Part shown: piece by piece, positions 8,034-16,411 of the stretch | How the letters are laid out: every line of letters begins with the position of its first letter | How positions within the stretch are numbered: position 1 is the stretch's first letter | NCBI GenBank assembly: GCA_938083445.1 | Contig: CALKCP010000011.1 | Location: forward strand, 1-64,000 | DNA from: an uncultured Ulvibacter sp. | GTDB lineage: Bacteria; Bacteroidota; Bacteroidia; Flavobacteriales; Flavobacteriaceae | Direction of reading: 5' to 3' | Length of the DNA stretch: 64,000 bases | Notes under the pieces: generated by a model | What the model was told of the DNA's origin: nothing | Database searches by the model: none | Seen by the model: the letters and a program-made list of their open reading frames with translations, nothing else | Program-made: the position numbers and the translations under genes

Positions 8034-8669
8034 CTAAGCGCATTCAAAAGCGACGAGTCTTCCTTCAATTACTACTTTTGAAAAATTAAAATTAGCCTGA
8101 ATCCATTGGAGGCTATCCTGCGAATAAAAAATCACATGTGTTGGATCGTTTTTATAATACCAACCTCCAAAGTTGTCTCTTTTAGGTAATAAATGAGTCA
8201 TACAAAGCAAAGTGCCCCCTGGCTTCAATAGTTTCCGAAGCAGTTTAAATTCATTATTTGGAGAATGAAAATGCTCAATTACTTCACAGCAAATAATAAA
8301 ATCGTAGGTACTGTCGAGCACCTCTTTATCTGGATAAAAAAACGGATCGTACAGGGAAATCGTATAGCCCTCAGCCTTTAAGATTTCAGTAATTACAGGA
8401 CCGGTGCCGGCTCCAAAATCTAATCCAATCGAAGCGGTTGGCTTCGATTTCAAAATGTGCTGTACTATAGGTTGCACAAAGGCTTGATAGCCTTTATTTC
8501 TAATGTCATTATTGTGAAGTAGATACCGTTTTTTTTCAGCTTCGAGTGTGGGGTAATGTTCAAAATGCTTGACAACAGATTTACAATTCGTGCACGTTAA
8601 ATAAGCAATGTCTTCTATCGTTTTATATTCAATTAAATATGCAGCCAAACAAAGCGGACATTGCATCAT
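8034..8669 (-). CDS. Zinc-ribbon class I SAM methyltransferase
   Basis: A 211-residue methyltransferase with an N-terminal zinc-ribbon of four cysteines (C4, C7, C26, C29), then a Rossmann domain with GLDFGAGTGP as motif I (about 81-90). HFHSPNNEF follows EVIEH, as in the UbiE/COQ5-like Methyltransf_12/23 group. The zinc-ribbon plus methyltransferase layout resembles enzymes acting on RNA or on sugar nucleotides (NDP-hexose C-methyltransferases are much longer), so the substrate is open. It begins two bases after the upstream DUF349 gene and may be its operon partner. Two adjacent ATG codons are possible starts. Confidence 0.75.
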   Translation of the reverse strand: MMQCPLCLAAYLIEYKTIEDIAYLTCTNCKSVVKHFEHYPTLEAEKKRYLLHNNDIRNKGYQAFVQPIVQHILKSKPTASIGLDFGAGTGPVITEILKAEGYTISLYDPFFYPDKEVLDSTYDFIICCEVIEHFHSPNNEFKLLRKLLKPGGTLLCMTHLLPKRDNFGGWYYKNDPTHVIFYSQDSLQWIQANFNFSKVVIEGRLVAFECA

Positions 8670-8671
8670 TG

Positions 8672-10756
8672 TTACTTTTTACGTGCCGATCGTACTTTAG
8701 ACATCTTAGCACTCCAAACTTCAAGCTGCTCTTTTTGCAGGTCAATATTTGAATAAACTTCTTTTACCATTGGATTGCTTTTATCAACGTGCTTAAAGAA
8801 ACCAAGGTTGTTTTCTAATTGACGAATTTCATTTTTACTCTCTTCAATCTTTTTGGAAATATAAATTTGTTCGTTTTGTAACTTCTGATCCTCCTCTTGG
8901 GAAACCATGGTATTAAGCTTATTTTCAAACTTAATTAGTTCCATGTCTTTTTTGTTAAGGTCTAGTTGAGAAAAGGCAGTGTCAAGGGCCTTGTTGAAAT
9001 CTTGTTCAACACTTTTCTTATTAAATGGTACCCGTCCAATTTGTTTCCATTCGGTTATTTTTCCTTGAATACTGGTGATGTCAGCGTTGTTATCTCCACT
9101 CAATTTGAAAGCAGAGAAGGTTTTAAGAAACTCTTTTTTTGTTTTATAATGGCCTAACTCTTCTTGATTGGCTTCATTCTTTTGAGCATGAATCCGATCG
9201 AAATAATGGTTGCAAGCATTTTTAAATTGTTTCCAAACTTTATCGCTATCCTTTCTTGGAACGTGACCAATGGTTCTCCATTCAGACTGGATTTTTTTCA
9301 TCAAAGCAGTAACTGCTTCAAAATCGTCACTTTCTTTATTGTCCTCTGCGATTTGAATTAAGGCTCTTTTCTTTTCAAGGTTTGTAAATTGTTCTTTTTT
9401 CTGATTTTTGTAGAAGCTATTTTTTTCTTGATTAAAGTTTCTAGTAGCATCTTTAAATTCATTCCAAATTTCTTTGTTTTTTGAACGCGGAACCTTCCCT
9501 AACTCAAAATACACATCTCTTAAGGTTTGAATGACTTTCATTCCGTCTTGCCAATCCTTATGACTCTTCCGTGGAACTGCTACTTCCTTGTTGATTTGAG
9601 CAATAATTTCTACTTTTTGCTCGTAGTTCTTACTGTATGAAGCCTCTAGTTCTTTCAAGCTACCCATACGTTTATCATGAATGACTTTGGTAGCTTCACT
9701 AAATTTATCCCAAACTTCGTCTCTGTACTTTTTAGCCACGGGCCCTATTTCTTCCTTCCACATTTTGTGCAACATTTGCAACTCACGGAATGCTTTGTTG
9801 ATATTGGATTCTTGAGAAAGCTCTTCTGCTCTGGTTATAAGTTTTAGCTTTTGTTCCAGATTGTGTTTAAAGTCTAAATCTCGAAACTCTCGATTTAAGT
9901 GCAAGAAATCATAAAAATTCTCGACGTGATGGTGATAGGTATTCCATAAGATATTGTACTTATCTCTTGGTATTGCTCCCGCAAGCCTCCAGTTTTCTTG
10001 AATCTCTTTAAAGTGCTTGTAGGTTGTATTTATATTTTCTTCTGCATTTAAGAGTCCCTTTAATTCTTCAATTAATTCGTTGCGTCTATTAAAGTTCGAT
10101 TGTAAATCTTTCTTGAGACTTTTATAGTAGTCATTTCGCTTCTCCTTATAGTCGAAGTACAGCGAGTTAAATGCTTTTTTTTCAGCGTTGGAATAGTGAA
10201 AATCTATAATGTTTCCTCCGTCGGCTATAAAGGCTTCTTTTTTGAGCTCTAATTCTACTTGAAATTGTGCATTAAACTCTGTTGCTATTTCATCGACCTC
10301 ATGTTTTAACTGCTGAATAGATTTTGTTTTAAGTAGGGTTTCTAATTCAGAAATTAGTTCCTTAGGAGAAAGATTATGGTACTCTTTTTGATCTGTTACT
10401 TCAACGTCATCTTCGTCGTGGACTTCATCATCAGAAGAATTCACCTCCTCATTTTCGTCATCAACACTTTCGGATTCAGCACTTGCTTGACCCTTGTCCG
10501 ATTCAGAAGCATCTGTACTCTTTTCTTCTGAATTTTCATCAATCTCCACAGCAACTTTAGTGCTGTCTTCTAATGTGTTTTCAATTTCTGAAATTGCTTC
10601 ATTATGAATAGAATCTTCGGCAGATTCTTTAGCAATATCTTCCACTAAAGGAGTGTCAATGATTGGTGTTTTTTCTTTATCGCCAACTTCTGAGGATTTA
10701 ATAGCGGTTTGACTATTTGTGGCAACTTCTGCTTTTGTAGATTTTTTGTCTGACAT
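8672..10756 (-). CDS. DUF349 repeat protein
   Basis: A 694-residue soluble protein of unknown function conserved in Bacteroidota. Residues 1 to about 125 are highly acidic and low-complexity (long Glu/Asp/Ser stretches, e.g. DDENEEVNSSDDEVHDEDD). The rest is predicted helical with five DUF349 repeats following W-(R/K)-x-x-G-x-(V/I)-P-R...W-x-x-F: ENWRLAGAIPR, MWKEEIGPVAKK, VYFELGKVPR, EWRTIGHVPR and EWKQIGRVP. There is no signal peptide or membrane segment. It precedes the zinc-ribbon methyltransferase gene by two bases. The acidic tail could act in nucleic-acid mimicry or protein binding, but that is speculation. Confidence 0.85.
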   Translation of the reverse strand: MSDKKSTKAEVATNSQTAIKSSEVGDKEKTPIIDTPLVEDIAKESAEDSIHNEAISEIENTLEDSTKVAVEIDENSEEKSTDASESDKGQASAESESVDDENEEVNSSDDEVHDEDDVEVTDQKEYHNLSPKELISELETLLKTKSIQQLKHEVDEIATEFNAQFQVELELKKEAFIADGGNIIDFHYSNAEKKAFNSLYFDYKEKRNDYYKSLKKDLQSNFNRRNELIEELKGLLNAEENINTTYKHFKEIQENWRLAGAIPRDKYNILWNTYHHHVENFYDFLHLNREFRDLDFKHNLEQKLKLITRAEELSQESNINKAFRELQMLHKMWKEEIGPVAKKYRDEVWDKFSEATKVIHDKRMGSLKELEASYSKNYEQKVEIIAQINKEVAVPRKSHKDWQDGMKVIQTLRDVYFELGKVPRSKNKEIWNEFKDATRNFNQEKNSFYKNQKKEQFTNLEKKRALIQIAEDNKESDDFEAVTALMKKIQSEWRTIGHVPRKDSDKVWKQFKNACNHYFDRIHAQKNEANQEELGHYKTKKEFLKTFSAFKLSGDNNADITSIQGKITEWKQIGRVPFNKKSVEQDFNKALDTAFSQLDLNKKDMELIKFENKLNTMVSQEEDQKLQNEQIYISKKIEESKNEIRQLENNLGFFKHVDKSNPMVKEVYSNIDLQKEQLEVWSAKMSKVRSARKK

Positions 10757-10868
10757 TTATTTCAATGTTAAGGTTCCCTTTTCTTAGTCGTTCAAGATAC
10801 TAACAACTCATCAAATAGCAAAGTAACCCTTGTTTTTTAAAAGAAATTAAGAGAATTTAGGGTCAATT

Positions 10869-11600
10869 TTATGATTTCCAGATGGACCAGGCCTTTTTTG
10901 CTTGATATTCTAACATTTTTAATCCGTTCGTAACCTGCGTTCCTTGGGCGCGTCCTAACCTCAAGAACACTGTTTCTAGAGGATTGTAAATCAAATCGAA
11001 AAGAAGGTGGTCCTTGCTAAGATATTGATACGGAATATCCGGAAATTCTTGTGTTTTCGGAAAGGTGCCAAGAGGCGTGCAATTAATAATTAAGAGATGG
11101 TTGGAAATAAGATCTTCGTTTAGCTCATCATACGAAAGTGTCATTTCTGTTTTGGTTCTCGAAACAAGCTGATACTTATAATTCATAGCATCGAGTACAT
11201 AGGAAACAGCCTTAGAGGCTCCACCAGTACCTAAAATAAGGGCGCTTTTTTCTTTTAAGGGTAAGAAATCTGCCAGTGCTTTAGCAAATCCATAATGGTC
11301 TGTATTATAGCCCACCAAAGAGCCGTCTTGATGAATTTTGATAGTGTTTATTGCCCCAATCTTTTTTGCTTCTTTATCTATTCTATCAAGCAATGGGATC
11401 ACACTTTCTTTATAAGGAATTGTAACATTTAACCCTTTTAAAGTTTCATTCGCTTGGATAACGTCTTTTAATGATTCAATAGACGCTATATCAAAATTTT
11501 GGTAAGTGTCTGTTCTGTTTTCTTGAGAAAACTTTGTTGTAAAAAAAGCTTTCGAAAATGAATAGCCAATATTTTTTCCAATAAGTCCGTATTTAGCCAT
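10869..11600 (-). CDS. aroE: Shikimate dehydrogenase
   Basis: Reduces 3-dehydroshikimate to shikimate with NADPH in aromatic amino acid synthesis. The catalytic Lys64 lies in NVTIPYK (58-64), the catalytic Asp101 in NTDHYGF, and the nucleotide-binding GTGGASK at 124-130. At 243 residues it is shorter than E. coli AroE (272) but complete across the motifs. Its first codons overlap the end of the upstream DUF368 gene by 8 bp, so it is translationally linked to the two lipid-carrier transporter genes. Confidence 0.94.
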   Translation of the reverse strand: MAKYGLIGKNIGYSFSKAFFTTKFSQENRTDTYQNFDIASIESLKDVIQANETLKGLNVTIPYKESVIPLLDRIDKEAKKIGAINTIKIHQDGSLVGYNTDHYGFAKALADFLPLKEKSALILGTGGASKAVSYVLDAMNYKYQLVSRTKTEMTLSYDELNEDLISNHLLIINCTPLGTFPKTQEFPDIPYQYLSKDHLLFDLIYNPLETVFLRLGRAQGTQVTNGLKMLEYQAKKAWSIWKS

Positions 11601-12615
11601 GTTTGTTGAGTTGCATTTTATGGTACCAATCCAAACTTAGTACCCCAATTATTCCTACCAAAATAAAGAAAATTGCCAATAGCGTTTCGTAAGAAAGGTC
11701 TGAGGGCAGGTATCTGTCATATCCCACTATAATTTCTCTTCCTTTTTCATCAAAGATTTGATTTCCAGCAACGTCAAATTTGAATGATTTTACTTTCCAA
11801 GGCCATACCACACCTAATGATCCGGCAATGAAACCTATAATGACTGCATAGGTGGCTTTTTTGTGTGTTTTTAAAACGAAAGCCAACAGATGAGATAGCG
11901 AGACCAACCCAACCACAGAACCAAAAGAGAAGACTAGCACTATTTTTAATAATTCAATTCGCTCTTGATTATCGATAAAACTAAAATCTGCCTGAACAAG
12001 GTCCGATACCGTATCAAATAGTGCATTCACAGAATCTACTAAGAGTAATACGTAGTTTCCTAATAATATTAAAATAAACGATCCTGATAACCCTGGAAGC
12101 ATCATTCCGGAAACACCAATTATTCCACAAAAGAAAACGAAAATTAGGTTGTTATTTTCAGTAGCAGGCTCTAAAAAGCTAATACTTACACCAGCAATAA
12201 CACCCAAAATTAAGTAAGCTAGATACTTTTTTTTCCAGCTACCAAAATCTTTAGCCATAAAGTAAATGGAGCCTATTATCATTCCAAAGAAAGCACTCCA
12301 AACATGTAATTCGTAATAAATAAGTAGATGGTCTAAAAGCTTGGATACACTAAAATAACTGATGATCATTCCTAAGAATAGCAGTCCTAAAAAACGGCCA
12401 TTCACATAGGTGTAAAAACTGTGAAACCTACCATTGAGAATTAATGCAATGGCCTTTCTGTTCACTTTTTGAAGTGAGTATATAAACTCTTCATAAAAAC
12501 CAGCAACAAATGCTACTACACCGCCTGAAACACCTGGAACTTTATTGGCAGCTCCCATTGCCAGTCCTTTTAATACGAGCCAAAGCTTATCAGAAAAAGA
12601 ACGGTTTTCGTGCAT
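11593..12615 (-). CDS. DUF368 membrane protein, copy 2 (undecaprenyl-phosphate translocase family)
   Basis: A 340-residue polytopic inner-membrane protein of DUF368. Members of this family (PopT) have been reported to recycle undecaprenyl phosphate across the inner membrane for wall and glycan synthesis. Family signatures are repeated in the two halves: KVPGVSGGVVAF (about 22-33) and MLPGLSGSFILILLGNY (about 172-188). It starts immediately after the TAA of the first DUF368 copy, with no gap, and overlaps aroE. The two copies have the same architecture but differ clearly in sequence, so the duplication is old. It carries a short charged segment before the last membrane helix. Confidence 0.85.
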   Translation of the reverse strand: MHENRSFSDKLWLVLKGLAMGAANKVPGVSGGVVAFVAGFYEEFIYSLQKVNRKAIALILNGRFHSFYTYVNGRFLGLLFLGMIISYFSVSKLLDHLLIYYELHVWSAFFGMIIGSIYFMAKDFGSWKKKYLAYLILGVIAGVSISFLEPATENNNLIFVFFCGIIGVSGMMLPGLSGSFILILLGNYVLLLVDSVNALFDTVSDLVQADFSFIDNQERIELLKIVLVFSFGSVVGLVSLSHLLAFVLKTHKKATYAVIIGFIAGSLGVVWPWKVKSFKFDVAGNQIFDEKGREIIVGYDRYLPSDLSYETLLAIFFILVGIIGVLSLDWYHKMQLNKHG

Positions 12616-13587
12616 TTAGGAAGGATTTTTTTTAGCAGCAATTTTTTCTAAAAGAAAAATTGTTAGGAAACCTATGACCATAAAGACAAGTGCGTACCAA
12701 AGTAATGGCTCCTCAGCGTAATTGGTAGGAAGAATGCTTTTTTCCAAAAAAGGAACTTTCTCTCCACTATGGTTCACTCTATACTCTAAAACTTCTTTCC
12801 AAGGCCAAATTTTATTAAGTGCTCCAATCATAAAACCTGTGAGTGTTGCAAGAATCAAATCTTTATGGTTTTTAAACAGCCAATTGAGGGCTCTTGAAAA
12901 TATTTTAAGTCCGAAAATAGCACCCAAGCCAAAGACACCAATTTTAAAAAATGCAGATGAGAATACGTCCCAATCTAGATTTGTTATTCCTTCCAAAAGT
13001 TGACTGATAGTACCAATAATCGACTTGTATGCGCCTAATAAAAGTAATATAAACGAGCCCGAAATTCCTGGTAAAATCATTGCGATGATGGCAATAAAAC
13101 CTGCGAGAAAGAGAAACCAGGTGCTGTTGGCATCTTCGATGGGCTTGGCAAGCGTAATAGCATAGGATAATCCAGTTGCAATTATAATCGCGCCTATTGC
13201 TTTTAAATCCCACTTAAATATTTGCCGACCAACATATAGAATACTTGCTAAAACTAGCCCAAAAAAGAAGGACCATACGGGAATAGGATGGTTCGATAGT
13301 AGCCATGTAATTAACTTAGCCAATGAGAGAATACTTATGGCGATACCAGAGAACAAGGCCAATAAGAATCCCAAATTATAATGTCTCCAAGCTTTTAAAA
13401 ACCCTTCTTTTTTCCAGGCTGTTAAAAACCCAATATCAAGTTTATGGATGGTTTCTATTAACTCCTCGTAAATTCCAGAAATAAAGGCGATGGTTCCTCC
13501 ACTAACGCCAGGAACAACGTCTGCGGCACCCATAGCCAATCCTTTTGCTGTGATAATTAAATATTGTAGTAGGCTTCTGGATGGCAT
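12616..13587 (-). CDS. DUF368 membrane protein, copy 1 (undecaprenyl-phosphate translocase family)
   Basis: A polytopic membrane protein of the same family as its downstream neighbour, with DVVPGVSGGTIAFISGIYEE near the N-terminus and MILPGISGSFILLLLGAY in the second half. Each motif sits in one repeat of the inverted-repeat fold proposed for these transporters. I start at the ATG at 13585-13587 (323 residues); a TTG seven codons upstream is possible. The order TPR gene, DUF368, DUF368, aroE is tightly packed. Having two paralogues suggests partly redundant or differently regulated lipid-carrier recycling; this is inference. Confidence 0.85.
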   Translation of the reverse strand: MPSRSLLQYLIITAKGLAMGAADVVPGVSGGTIAFISGIYEELIETIHKLDIGFLTAWKKEGFLKAWRHYNLGFLLALFSGIAISILSLAKLITWLLSNHPIPVWSFFFGLVLASILYVGRQIFKWDLKAIGAIIIATGLSYAITLAKPIEDANSTWFLFLAGFIAIIAMILPGISGSFILLLLGAYKSIIGTISQLLEGITNLDWDVFSSAFFKIGVFGLGAIFGLKIFSRALNWLFKNHKDLILATLTGFMIGALNKIWPWKEVLEYRVNHSGEKVPFLEKSILPTNYAEEPLLWYALVFMVIGFLTIFLLEKIAAKKNPS

Positions 13588-13619
13588 AGTGCATGGTATA
13601 TCACCCAAAAATACATAAA

Positions 13620-15020
13620 TTAAAGGGAAGGATTTTCGCGTTCTTCAATAATTTCTTTGACAGCTTTTAATTCATATACATCAGGAAATAACTCCTCTAG
13701 AATTAGTGTAAATTCAGGTTCAAAGTTGAGCCCATTTTTTAAATGATATTCGCCTTTGTTCTCTTCAGATAAATAGTAATAAACTCCTGCCAATCGATAC
13801 TCTATTTCCGCACATTCTGGATAAAACTCGGCTGCTTGAAATAAATTTTTCACTGATGCTTCGTATTCTCCAAGCTTAATTAAAATATCACATCGCGTTA
13901 GCCAAGTATCTAATTCATAATTTCCGAGTTCTATTGTTTTTCTAAAACCCACCTCTGCTTCTTCAAGGAGGTTTAACTTGTTATTTATTTTCGCATATCG
14001 CTTCCAATACGATACATTTTCACTATCGATACTTAGGGCCTTGTCAATAAAATAAAGGGCTTTTTTATAATTTTTAGTTTTGTAATAAAAGTCTGTGATT
14101 GCGATCCAGCCTTTATCCAACAGAGAGTCTTCTTCAACACTTTTTGTGTAAAATTGGAGTGCCATCTCTTTATTGCCTAGCTTGTCATAACATTTTCCAA
14201 TTCGCAATAGTGCAAAAGAGGTGGGGTCATCTAATCCAAGGGTAATCGTGTAGCTCTCAATGGCTTCTTCATATTTTAGCAGTTTCTCTAATACTTTACC
14301 CTTTTCGAGATACGCTCCAATAAACCTATCATCGCTTATGATCGCAAAATCAAAAGCGGCCAGTGCCTTTTTGAAATTCTTCATGATGGCATATTGTTTA
14401 CCAACCTGATGCCAGGCCACTTCACAGTATGGATCGTTGTTAAGGAATTCATTCAAATAATCTATTGCTGCTTCATGCTGCTCTAGATATTCAAAACAAT
14501 ATATAATATTATATAGGGCCGAAAAATCACCTTCGTCTGCCTCAAGACATCTCATGAAGTAGTATTTGGCATTTTCAAAATCTTCTAGGAAAAGATATTC
14601 CATGCCAATAAGTGAGAATACATCGGTTTGGTCATTGGTCAAATCCAACGCGTTTTCGAGTAATGTTATGGCCTTTTTATGCTCATCTCTCCTGGAATGG
14701 ATATTCGCCTTTTGTATATAGACTTCTTCATTAGATTGCTCAATGACGTATAGCTCATCCAGCAAGGTCTCAGCAACATCTAATTCGTTTTCGAAAATAA
14801 ACATTTCAATTTGAAATAGCTTCAAACTAGTGGAAGTGGGGTGTTGTTCTAATCCTAGTTTTGTGGCTTTTTTCGCGAGTGATATCTTTCCATTTTCTAA
14901 ATAATAGTGAATTATTTGTTCGAACTCTTCAGAGTCAAAAAACAACACACTGTTCGTCTTTAGCATGGATTCAAATCGGGTAAGGGAGAAATTGTTATGC
15001 TCGTTAGGGCTTAATTGCAT
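13620..15020 (-). CDS. Tetratricopeptide repeat protein
   Basis: A 466-residue soluble protein made almost wholly of TPR helices. Repeats are visible as FSLIGMEYLFLEDFENAKYY, AWHQVGKQYAIMKNFKKALA, GAYLEKGKVLEKLLKYEEAI, SFALLRIGKCYDKLGNKEMA and further copies. No signal peptide is present, so it is likely a cytoplasmic scaffold. It ends 32 bp before the start of the first DUF368 gene, so it may head that operon. Beyond protein-protein interaction no function can be read from the sequence. Confidence 0.85.
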   Translation of the reverse strand: MQLSPNEHNNFSLTRFESMLKTNSVLFFDSEEFEQIIHYYLENGKISLAKKATKLGLEQHPTSTSLKLFQIEMFIFENELDVAETLLDELYVIEQSNEEVYIQKANIHSRRDEHKKAITLLENALDLTNDQTDVFSLIGMEYLFLEDFENAKYYFMRCLEADEGDFSALYNIIYCFEYLEQHEAAIDYLNEFLNNDPYCEVAWHQVGKQYAIMKNFKKALAAFDFAIISDDRFIGAYLEKGKVLEKLLKYEEAIESYTITLGLDDPTSFALLRIGKCYDKLGNKEMALQFYTKSVEEDSLLDKGWIAITDFYYKTKNYKKALYFIDKALSIDSENVSYWKRYAKINNKLNLLEEAEVGFRKTIELGNYELDTWLTRCDILIKLGEYEASVKNLFQAAEFYPECAEIEYRLAGVYYYLSEENKGEYHLKNGLNFEPEFTLILEELFPDVYELKAVKEIIEERENPSL

Positions 15021-15153
15021 ACGCAGCGGTTTAACTGTTTCTTCTATATTAAAGATACTAATGAAAAAGGAAGTTCATTAGTTATGCTGTTATTGTTGTT
15101 AACACCTTTATCAACAAGGATTTCAGCGTTCAAAAAGTTGACTGTCAGATATA

Positions 15154-16347
15154 TTATGAACCTTGGCTTTGGACAATTTCATTAAGCACATCGGTCAAAA
15201 TGGCACAGCCTTCTTTGATTTCTTCTTCTGAAATAGTCAATGGTGGCGTAATTCTGATCGCTCTTGGTTCAAACAAGAGCCAAAAAAGAATCAAGCCACG
15301 GTTTTTACAATTTAAAATGACTTTGGAAGCAATTTCTGGCGATTCCATAATGATTGCTATCATAAGACCCTTGCCTCTTATTTCTTTAATAAGCGTATGT
15401 TTCAATAGGTTTCGAAACAGCTTTTCTTTAAGAAGGGTTTGAGGAATTAGGTCCGACTCTGTAATTTCCTTTAGTGTTGCCAGGGCGGCAGATGCGATTA
15501 CTGCATTTCCTCCAAAAGTGGTTATGTGACCAAGACTAGGAGCATGGTTTAAAAGAGACATTAATTCTTCAGAAGCTGTAAATGCTCCAATAGGGAGTCC
15601 TCCTGCCATGCCTTTACCCATTACTAAAATGTCTGGAGTGATGCCAAAATGCTCAAAGCTAAATAGCTTTCCTGTGCGCCCAAAGCCGGGTTGGATTTCA
15701 TCTAGAATAAGGAGAGCTCCAACCTCACTACATCGCTTTCTTACTTTTTTTAGATACGCATTCTTCGGAAAAATAAATCCAGCACCTCCTTGAATTGTTT
15801 CTAACAAAACGGCAGCGGTATTTTCCGTAATCTTAGAGAGATCTTCCTCTGAGTTAAACTGAATTGGATTGCAATTTGGCAGTAAGGGTCGAAAGGCTTT
15901 TTTTCTTTCTTCAAAACCCATTACACTAAGTGACCCTAAGGTATTTCCGTGATATGCATGATGCGCATAAATAATTTCACTTCGTCCGGTGGCTCTTCGC
16001 GCCAGCTTCATCGCACCTTCAATCGCTTCCGTACCGCTATTCACTAAGTATGTAGTTTGCAGGGTACTTGGAAGATGCTCAGCGAGTAATTTTGTAAGAT
16101 CAACCGCTGGCTGAAGAATATACTCACCGTACACCATTACGTGAAGGTATTTGTCAAGTTGCGATTTTACAGCTTCCGTAATTCGAGGATGACAATGCCC
16201 TAATGTACAAGCAGATACGCCAGCCACAAAGTCGAGATGTCGTTGTCCATCGGTATCATATATATAACTTCCCTTAGCATAATCTACTGCCATTGCCAGA
16301 GGATGTGTTGTCGTTTGAGTTTGATATTTTAAGAAATCTTCTTTCAT
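15154..16347 (-). CDS. Class III PLP aminotransferase (acetylornithine/ornithine aminotransferase-like)
   Basis: A fold-type I pyridoxal-phosphate aminotransferase of 397 residues. Motifs include SGTEAIEGAMKLAR (104-117), the cofactor-contacting Asp216 in LILDEIQPGFGRTG, and the Schiff-base Lys245 in VMGKGMAGGLPIGA. Relatives are usually annotated as aspartate aminotransferase family protein or acetylornithine transaminase. No arginine biosynthesis genes are near, so I do not assign argD. It precedes the TPR gene with a 133-bp gap and is flanked upstream by the OstA-like gene. Confidence 0.85.
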   Translation of the reverse strand: MKEDFLKYQTQTTTHPLAMAVDYAKGSYIYDTDGQRHLDFVAGVSACTLGHCHPRITEAVKSQLDKYLHVMVYGEYILQPAVDLTKLLAEHLPSTLQTTYLVNSGTEAIEGAMKLARRATGRSEIIYAHHAYHGNTLGSLSVMGFEERKKAFRPLLPNCNPIQFNSEEDLSKITENTAAVLLETIQGGAGFIFPKNAYLKKVRKRCSEVGALLILDEIQPGFGRTGKLFSFEHFGITPDILVMGKGMAGGLPIGAFTASEELMSLLNHAPSLGHITTFGGNAVIASAALATLKEITESDLIPQTLLKEKLFRNLLKHTLIKEIRGKGLMIAIIMESPEIASKVILNCKNRGLILFWLLFEPRAIRITPPLTISEEEIKEGCAILTDVLNEIVQSQGS

Positions 16348-16411
16348 TATATACGGTCGGTCACTTTCTAACTACTCCTGAAATAAAGCCTAACAAAGGG
16401 GAGCTGTTTTT

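Noticed and set aside
12722-13213. Reading frames overlapping the first DUF368 gene
   Set aside because: The DUF368 frame has clear membrane helices and family motifs; the others are shadows.
15154-16347. Assigning argD to the class III aminotransferase
   Set aside because: No arginine genes nearby and the family has several close functions.
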